Below the pieces are notes generated by a model. The model had not been told where the DNA came from. It searched no databases and saw only the letters and a list, made by a program, of their open reading frames with translations. Both the position numbers and the translations under genes were made by a program. Positions 58,770-64,000 of a stretch of DNA of 64,000 bases are shown one piece after another. The DNA is taken from positions 623,920 through 687,919 of the forward strand of contig NZ_BNBM01000003.1 of NCBI RefSeq assembly GCF_014655715.1, given 5' to 3'. Positions within the stretch are counted from its first letter, which is position 1, and the number at the start of each line of letters is the position of its first letter. The stretch is from Streptomyces lanatus. GTDB taxonomy: Bacteria > Actinomycetota > Actinomycetes > Streptomycetales > Streptomycetaceae.

Positions 58770-59046
58770 TTTCGGAACTCCCCCTTATTCCAGGTGGTAG
58801 CCCAATAAAGACACCGAGAGGTATGGCGCCGGCAGCGTCGTGCCGGGGCCATGGAAAGACGGAAACGGTGGTTTCCGTGAATGTTGAATCAGAGTGGAAT
58901 CAGCGCGGATGATTTGACATACCCGAAGCGGCCGCCGGATGCGGCTAGGCTTTGATCTTCGCTGGCACCCCCGTACCTGGCGCTGTGTCGTCGTCGACGC
59001 TACCCCGTCATCGTCGCGACTTGAAAGTGAAATCAGGTGGTGACAA
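58770..59046. promoter_or_regulatory. Divergent promoter region of the NRPS locus
   Basis: 277 bp between the two operons. It includes an inverted repeat ACGGAAAC-GGTG-GTTTCCGT (58859-58878), repeated GAATCAG words near 58886-58900, a TTGACA hexamer (58914-58919) and TAGGCT (58946-58951). The last two are 26 bp apart, too far for one promoter. No pathway-specific regulator gene lies in the locus, so control must come from elsewhere. Confidence 0.5.
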
Positions 59047-60399
59047 GTGAATGGCGTATTCTCACCGCCGGAACAATGTCTTCCTGTTCGTCCGGAGTAT
59101 GTTCGTGGTCTGAAATCAGCCGACTGTGAGAGAGGCTCGACATTGTTACCTGACCCCGTTGTCGCTGGATCGCGGCCGGTGATTGCAGTGGTCGGAGGAA
59201 AGGTGAAGGTCCTCCGGAAGGCACATGACCTGGGGCTGGATGTGGTGTACATCCAGCACCCCGACGAGTACGACAGCAGCCACTGGCCGTATGTCGGTCA
59301 GGCCCTGCTCGTCGACTACGCGGACACCGAGCGGGTGTTGCCCCTGGTGCGGTCGTTGCACGAGACGTATCCGTTCCACATGGTCGTCTCGCCCTGGGAG
59401 CTGGGGCTGCTGCCGGCGGCGAAGATCGACGACGCCCTCGGTCTCGGCGGCAACCCGCTGCGGACGGTGGAGATGCTGCTCGACAAGTCGAGGATGCGCG
59501 CGCATCTCAATGCGTCGGGAATCAGCCCCGTCGCCGCCGAGGTGGGCCGGACCGAGCGGGATCTGCGGGAGTTCGCCCGCGCCAACGGACTGCCCGTCGT
59601 GGTGAAACCCATCGACGAGGCCGGCAGCATCGGCATCTTCAAGGTGCGCGACGAGTCGGACCTGGCGTCGGTCGTGGAACGCTTTCACGCCCTCGGCAAG
59701 CAGATCGACAAGAAGGACCTGGCCGGAGACCTCGACCGGTTCCTGATGGAGGAGTACCTGGACGGCCCGGAGATCAGCGTCGAGACACTGAGCTTCGACG
59801 GCCGCCATGTCCTCGTGGGCGTGACCGACAAGCTGTGCCTGGACTCGGGATTCGTCGAGACCGGCCACTCCCAGCCGAGCCGACACCCGGCAGAACTGCT
59901 GCGCGACGCCGAGGACCTGGTGATGAAGTTCCTCGACGCGATCGGACTGCGCCACGGCCCGGCGCACACCGAGATCAAGCTGACCTCGCGCGGCCCGGTC
60001 ATCATCGAGTCCCACAACCGCGTCGGCGGCGACCGCATCCATGATCTGACCGAGATCGCCTACGGCGTCGACATGGACCGCTATACGCTCGGTTCGCGCT
60101 TCGGTCTGATCGAGCCCCTTGAGCGGGCACCCCAACCAGTGGCGGGCGCGGCGATCCGCTTCTTCACCCCACCGCCGGGCCGCGTCACCGAGGTGACCGG
60201 CGCCGAATCCATCGCCGCCGACCCCGCCCTGTACGACCTGGTCATCTCGGTCGAGCCGGGCGACGAGGTACGGCCGCTCACCTGGAGCGACGACCGGGTC
60301 GGCCATGTCATCGCCCGAGGCGCGACCGCCGAGGAGGCGATCGCCAACTGCGAGCGGCTGCTCGCGGCGGTACGCATCCACACGGAGCCGATCACGTGA
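59047..60399 (+). CDS. ATP-grasp amino-acid/peptide ligase
   Basis: Up to 450 aa. N-terminal pre-ATP-grasp domain (PVIAVVGGKVKVLRKAHDLG), then ATP-binding VVKPIDEAGSIGIFKV and FLMEEYLDGPEISVET, and the metal/phosphate-binding AHTEIKLTSRGPVIIESHNR with VGGDRI. This resembles BacD-type L-amino-acid ligases that form peptide bonds from free acids. Start: GTG 59047 (AGGTGG 6 nt upstream) or TTG 59143 (GAGAGAGG 7 nt upstream). The first 32 residues are not conserved-looking, so the TTG is a serious candidate. Both forms contain the TTA codon at 59146-59148. It is coupled to the exporter by a GTGA overlap. Confidence 0.92.
   Translation: MNGVFSPPEQCLPVRPEYVRGLKSADCERGSTLLPDPVVAGSRPVIAVVGGKVKVLRKAHDLGLDVVYIQHPDEYDSSHWPYVGQALLVDYADTERVLPLVRSLHETYPFHMVVSPWELGLLPAAKIDDALGLGGNPLRTVEMLLDKSRMRAHLNASGISPVAAEVGRTERDLREFARANGLPVVVKPIDEAGSIGIFKVRDESDLASVVERFHALGKQIDKKDLAGDLDRFLMEEYLDGPEISVETLSFDGRHVLVGVTDKLCLDSGFVETGHSQPSRHPAELLRDAEDLVMKFLDAIGLRHGPAHTEIKLTSRGPVIIESHNRVGGDRIHDLTEIAYGVDMDRYTLGSRFGLIEPLERAPQPVAGAAIRFFTPPPGRVTEVTGAESIAADPALYDLVISVEPGDEVRPLTWSDDRVGHVIARGATAEEAIANCERLLAAVRIHTEPIT
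59146..59148 (+). promoter_or_regulatory. TTA (bldA) codon in the ATP-grasp gene
   Basis: In frame as codon 34 from GTG 59047, or codon 2 if translation starts at TTG 59143. An early TTA is the most effective position for bldA control. Confidence 0.85.
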
Positions 60400-61667
60400 G
60401 CACCGAGCAGCCCGACGTGCAGGACCCGCCGTTCCGCGAGACGCTGCGCGAACTGCCGCCCCGGGTGTGGATCGTCAGCCTCGGCATCCTCGTCAACCGG
60501 TGCGGCAACTTCCTGCCGGTCTTCATCGTCCTGTACCTGACCAGCCAGGGCTATTCACCCGGAGCGGCGGGGCTGGTCCTCGGCTCCGCCGGGCTGGGCA
60601 ACGTCCTCGGCAGCGCGCTCGGCGGATATCTCGCCGACCAGCTCGGCAGGCGCTGGACCATCGCCCTGTCCGGCGTCACCACCGCGGCTCTGACGGCGGT
60701 CATCCCGGTCCTTGACGGCCTCGTCATGAACATCATCGTGGTCGGCCTCGTCGGCGCGGCGTCACAGGTGTACCGGCCGGCCGCCGCGGCCCTGCTGACG
60801 GACTCCGTGACCACCAACCAGCAGCGGGTGGCGGCCTTCGCGGTCTTCCGGTTCGCCATGAACCTCGGCGCCGCCGCCGGCGGCTTCCTCGGCGGCTGGC
60901 TCGCGGCCAACTCGTATACGGAGCTGTTCCTCGGCAACGCCGCCGCCTGTCTCCTCTTCGGCGTGATCGCGGTCCTGCTGCTGCGCGACGTACCGCACCG
61001 CGGGTCCGAGGAGGACGGCGAGGACGGCTCCGAGGCCAAGGAACAGGGCAGTTACAAGCTGGCGCTCGCCGACCGCCGGCTGCGGCGGTTCCTGCTCATG
61101 ACCGTCATCGCCGAGCTCGTCTACATCCAGTCGACCGTCGGCCTGCCGCTGCACGTCACCGCCAGCGGACTCTCGGAGGCCGACTTCGGGCTGCTCATCG
61201 GCCTCAACGGCGTGCTCGTCCTGGTCTGCGAACTGCCCATCGCCGGGCTGGTGGTGAAACGCCGGGCCACCCATGTCCTGGCCTGGGGAAACCTGGCCAC
61301 CGGCGTCGGTCTCGCGCTGACCGGCTTCGCGACCGACATGATCTGGCTCGCCGCGACCGTCGTCCTGTGGTCGCTCGGCGAGATGATGTACTCCTCCGTG
61401 GCCAACGCCCACCTCGGCGGACTCTCCCCGGCCGGCATGGTCGGCCGCTACCAAGGCCTCTACGGCGCCGCCTTCACCCTGGGCACCGGCGTCGGCCCGC
61501 TCATCGGCGCCGCGATCTACGCCTACAACGAGTGGGCCCTGTGGGCGGCCATCGGCGTCGCCGGCGTGATCTCCGCCCAACTCTGCCTGCCGGGCCGCCG
61601 CGCCTCGGCGCCGCCGGACACCGAGGGGGACGGGCCCCGGCAGCGGGCGGACGAGGCGTCCGCCTGA
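60396..61667 (+). CDS. MFS transporter, probable product exporter
   Basis: 423 aa with about 12 membrane segments in two halves. MFS motif A is GGYLADQLGRRWTIALSG after the second segment; the central loop EEDGEDGSEAKEQGSYKLAL separates the halves. Resembles MFS drug/peptide exporters of the multidrug type. GTG start overlaps the ligase stop (GTGA). Genetic link to the NRPS locus suggests export of, or resistance to, its product. It converges on sdaA with a 27-nt gap. Confidence 0.92.
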   Translation: MSTEQPDVQDPPFRETLRELPPRVWIVSLGILVNRCGNFLPVFIVLYLTSQGYSPGAAGLVLGSAGLGNVLGSALGGYLADQLGRRWTIALSGVTTAALTAVIPVLDGLVMNIIVVGLVGAASQVYRPAAAALLTDSVTTNQQRVAAFAVFRFAMNLGAAAGGFLGGWLAANSYTELFLGNAAACLLFGVIAVLLLRDVPHRGSEEDGEDGSEAKEQGSYKLALADRRLRRFLLMTVIAELVYIQSTVGLPLHVTASGLSEADFGLLIGLNGVLVLVCELPIAGLVVKRRATHVLAWGNLATGVGLALTGFATDMIWLAATVVLWSLGEMMYSSVANAHLGGLSPAGMVGRYQGLYGAAFTLGTGVGPLIGAAIYAYNEWALWAAIGVAGVISAQLCLPGRRASAPPDTEGDGPRQRADEASA

Positions 61668-61694
61668 AACCGACCCACGGCGAGGGGCGGCCCC

Positions 61695-63062
<1,368 letters not shown>

Positions 63063-63102
63063 GGGGAACTCCTCAATACGGGGTGATGCGAAAGATTTCC
63101 GC

Positions 63103-63144
63103 GGGGTGCCCCGCACGCTCACTGACCAGTGTGCGGGACACCCC
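63103..63144 (-). terminator. Hairpin between glyA and sdaA
   Basis: GGGGTGCCCCGCAC (63103-63116) pairs with GTGCGGGACACCCC (63131-63144) with one mismatch and a 14-nt loop. It begins 11 nt after the glyA stop and can end or attenuate that transcript before sdaA. Confidence 0.75.
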
Positions 63145-63155
63145 ACAAAAAGGAA

Positions 63156-64000
63156 CTACTTGTTCAGACCGGGGTACAGCGGGTGCTTTTCGGCCAGTGC
63201 CCGGACCCGGGCTTTGAGCGCCTCGACGTCGTACGACGGCTTCAGCGTCTCCGCGATGACGTCCGCGACCTCGGCGAAGTCCTCGGCCTGGAAGCCGCGG
63301 GTGGCCAGCGCCGGGGTGCCGATCCGCAGCCCCGAGGTCACCATCGGCGGGCGCGGGTCGTTGGGGACGGCGTTGCGGTTGACGGTGATGCCGACCTCGT
63401 GGAGGCGGTCCTCGGCCTGCTGCCCGTCCAGCTCGGACTCGCGCAGGTCGACGAGGATGAGGTGCACGTCGGTGCCGCCGGACAGCACGTTCACCCCGGC
63501 CGCACGGGCGTCGGCGGCGGTGAGCCGCTCGGCGAGGAGGCGTGCGCCCTCGACCGTACGGCGCTGGCGCTCCTTGAACTCGTCGCTCGCGGCGACCTTG
63601 AAGGACACCGCCTTGGCGGCGATCACATGCTCCAGGGGGCCGCCCTGGAAGCCGGGGAAGACCGACGAGTTCAGCTTCTTCGCGAAGTCCTTCTTCGCCA
63701 GGATGATGCCGCCGCGCGGCCCGCCCAGGGTCTTGTGGGTGGTGGAGGTGACGACGTCCGCGTACTCGACCGGGTTCGGGTGCAGCCCGGCCGCGACCAG
63801 CCCGGCGAAGTGCGCCATGTCGACCCACAGGTAGGCCCCGGCCTCGTCCGCGATGCGCCGGAACTCGGCGAAGTCCAGCTGCCGCGGATACGCCGACCAC
63901 CCGGCGATGATCACCTTCGGCCGGTGCTCCTTGGCGAGCCGCTCGACCTCGGCCATGTCCACCAGACCGGCCTCGTCGACGTGGTAGGCGACGACGTTGA
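63156..64000 (-). CDS. glyA: Serine hydroxymethyltransferase, C-terminal part
   Basis: Interconverts serine and glycine with tetrahydrofolate. The frame is open to the window edge, so about 281 C-terminal residues are present and the start lies beyond base 64000. Visible marks are [34 protein letters not shown], the PLP-binding Lys in [16 protein letters not shown] and the C-terminal [16 protein letters not shown]. It is the next gene upstream of sdaA on the same strand. Confidence 0.97.
   Translation of the reverse strand, partial: NVVAYHVDEAGLVDMAEVERLAKEHRPKVIIAGWSAYPRQLDFAEFRRIADEAGAYLWVDMAHFAGLVAAGLHPNPVEYADVVTSTTHKTLGGPRGGIILAKKDFAKKLNSSVFPGFQGGPLEHVIAAKAVSFKVAASDEFKERQRRTVEGARLLAERLTAADARAAGVNVLSGGTDVHLILVDLRESELDGQQAEDRLHEVGITVNRNAVPNDPRPPMVTSGLRIGTPALATRGFQAEDFAEVADVIAETLKPSYDVEALKARVRALAEKHPLYPGLNK

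Noticed and set aside
58914..58951. TTGACA and TAGGCT as one promoter for the ATP-grasp operon
   Set aside because: The spacing is 26 bp, while 16-19 bp is needed. They may belong to different promoters or be chance.

Overview
The window is a 64 kb piece of a Streptomyces chromosome. The evidence is very high GC in coding third positions, GTG/ATG starts with GGAGG-type ribosome sites, many 4-bp start/stop overlaps, perfect GC-rich hairpins without U-tracts as terminators, and a gene content typical of the genus: a GlgE pathway, scabin-type ADP-ribosyltransferase, DUF1990, L,D-transpeptidase lipoproteins and an EF-hand protein. From memory, gene order largely follows the S. coelicolor SCO5439-SCO5470 region. 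That comparison is recollection, not a search.

Layout. 1-13.7 kb: the tail of a HelD/HelR-like RNA polymerase ATPase, then the GlgE alpha-glucan locus (glgB, maltokinase, treS and glgE on the minus strand; glgP on the plus strand, separated by a secreted subtilisin). This locus turns trehalose into maltose-1-phosphate and then branched alpha-glucan. 13.7-18.5 kb: a membrane-anchored unknown protein converging on a large NTPase-TPR-glycosyltransferase fusion, then a DUF1990 protein. 18.5-22.5 kb: two paralogous secreted M4 metalloproteases that share an upstream motif. 22.7-32.0 kb: four ABC exporter half-transporter genes and nadE in one operon; both exporter pairs look like asymmetric heterodimers with one consensus ATP site each. 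32.2-38.0 kb: an ABC-2 transporter with a two-component system, then glgX. 38.0-45.6 kb: a dispersed inverted-repeat element, two L,D-transpeptidase lipoproteins, an enoyl-CoA hydratase, an RsbW-like ATPase, a beta-propeller lipoprotein, the DNA/guanosine-type ADP-ribosyltransferase, a GNAT enzyme and a small EF-hand protein. 45.7-49.6 kb: an ABC ATPase, leuA with a Leu-codon leader peptide, a GntR/FadR regulator with direct-repeat operators, and a GH25 lysozyme without a signal peptide.

49.7-61.7 kb holds the accessory region of most interest: a compact nonribosomal peptide locus made of two divergent operons. The minus-strand operon encodes a FAD amino-acid oxidase, a free carrier protein, a C-A-PCP-esterase NRPS, an MbtH-like protein, a free adenylation domain and a DUF885 metallopeptidase-like protein. 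The plus-strand operon encodes an ATP-grasp ligase and an MFS exporter. The first gene of each operon carries a TTA codon, which suggests bldA control. The simplest model is a small peptide: the free A domain loads the free carrier, the oxidase may modify the amino acid, the single NRPS module condenses a second residue, a Fes-like esterase releases the product, and the ATP-grasp enzyme may add a further residue before export. I do not recognise the product.

61.7-64 kb returns to core genes: sdaA and the C-terminal part of glyA.

All motif positions were read by eye. No homology search, structure prediction or expression data was available.
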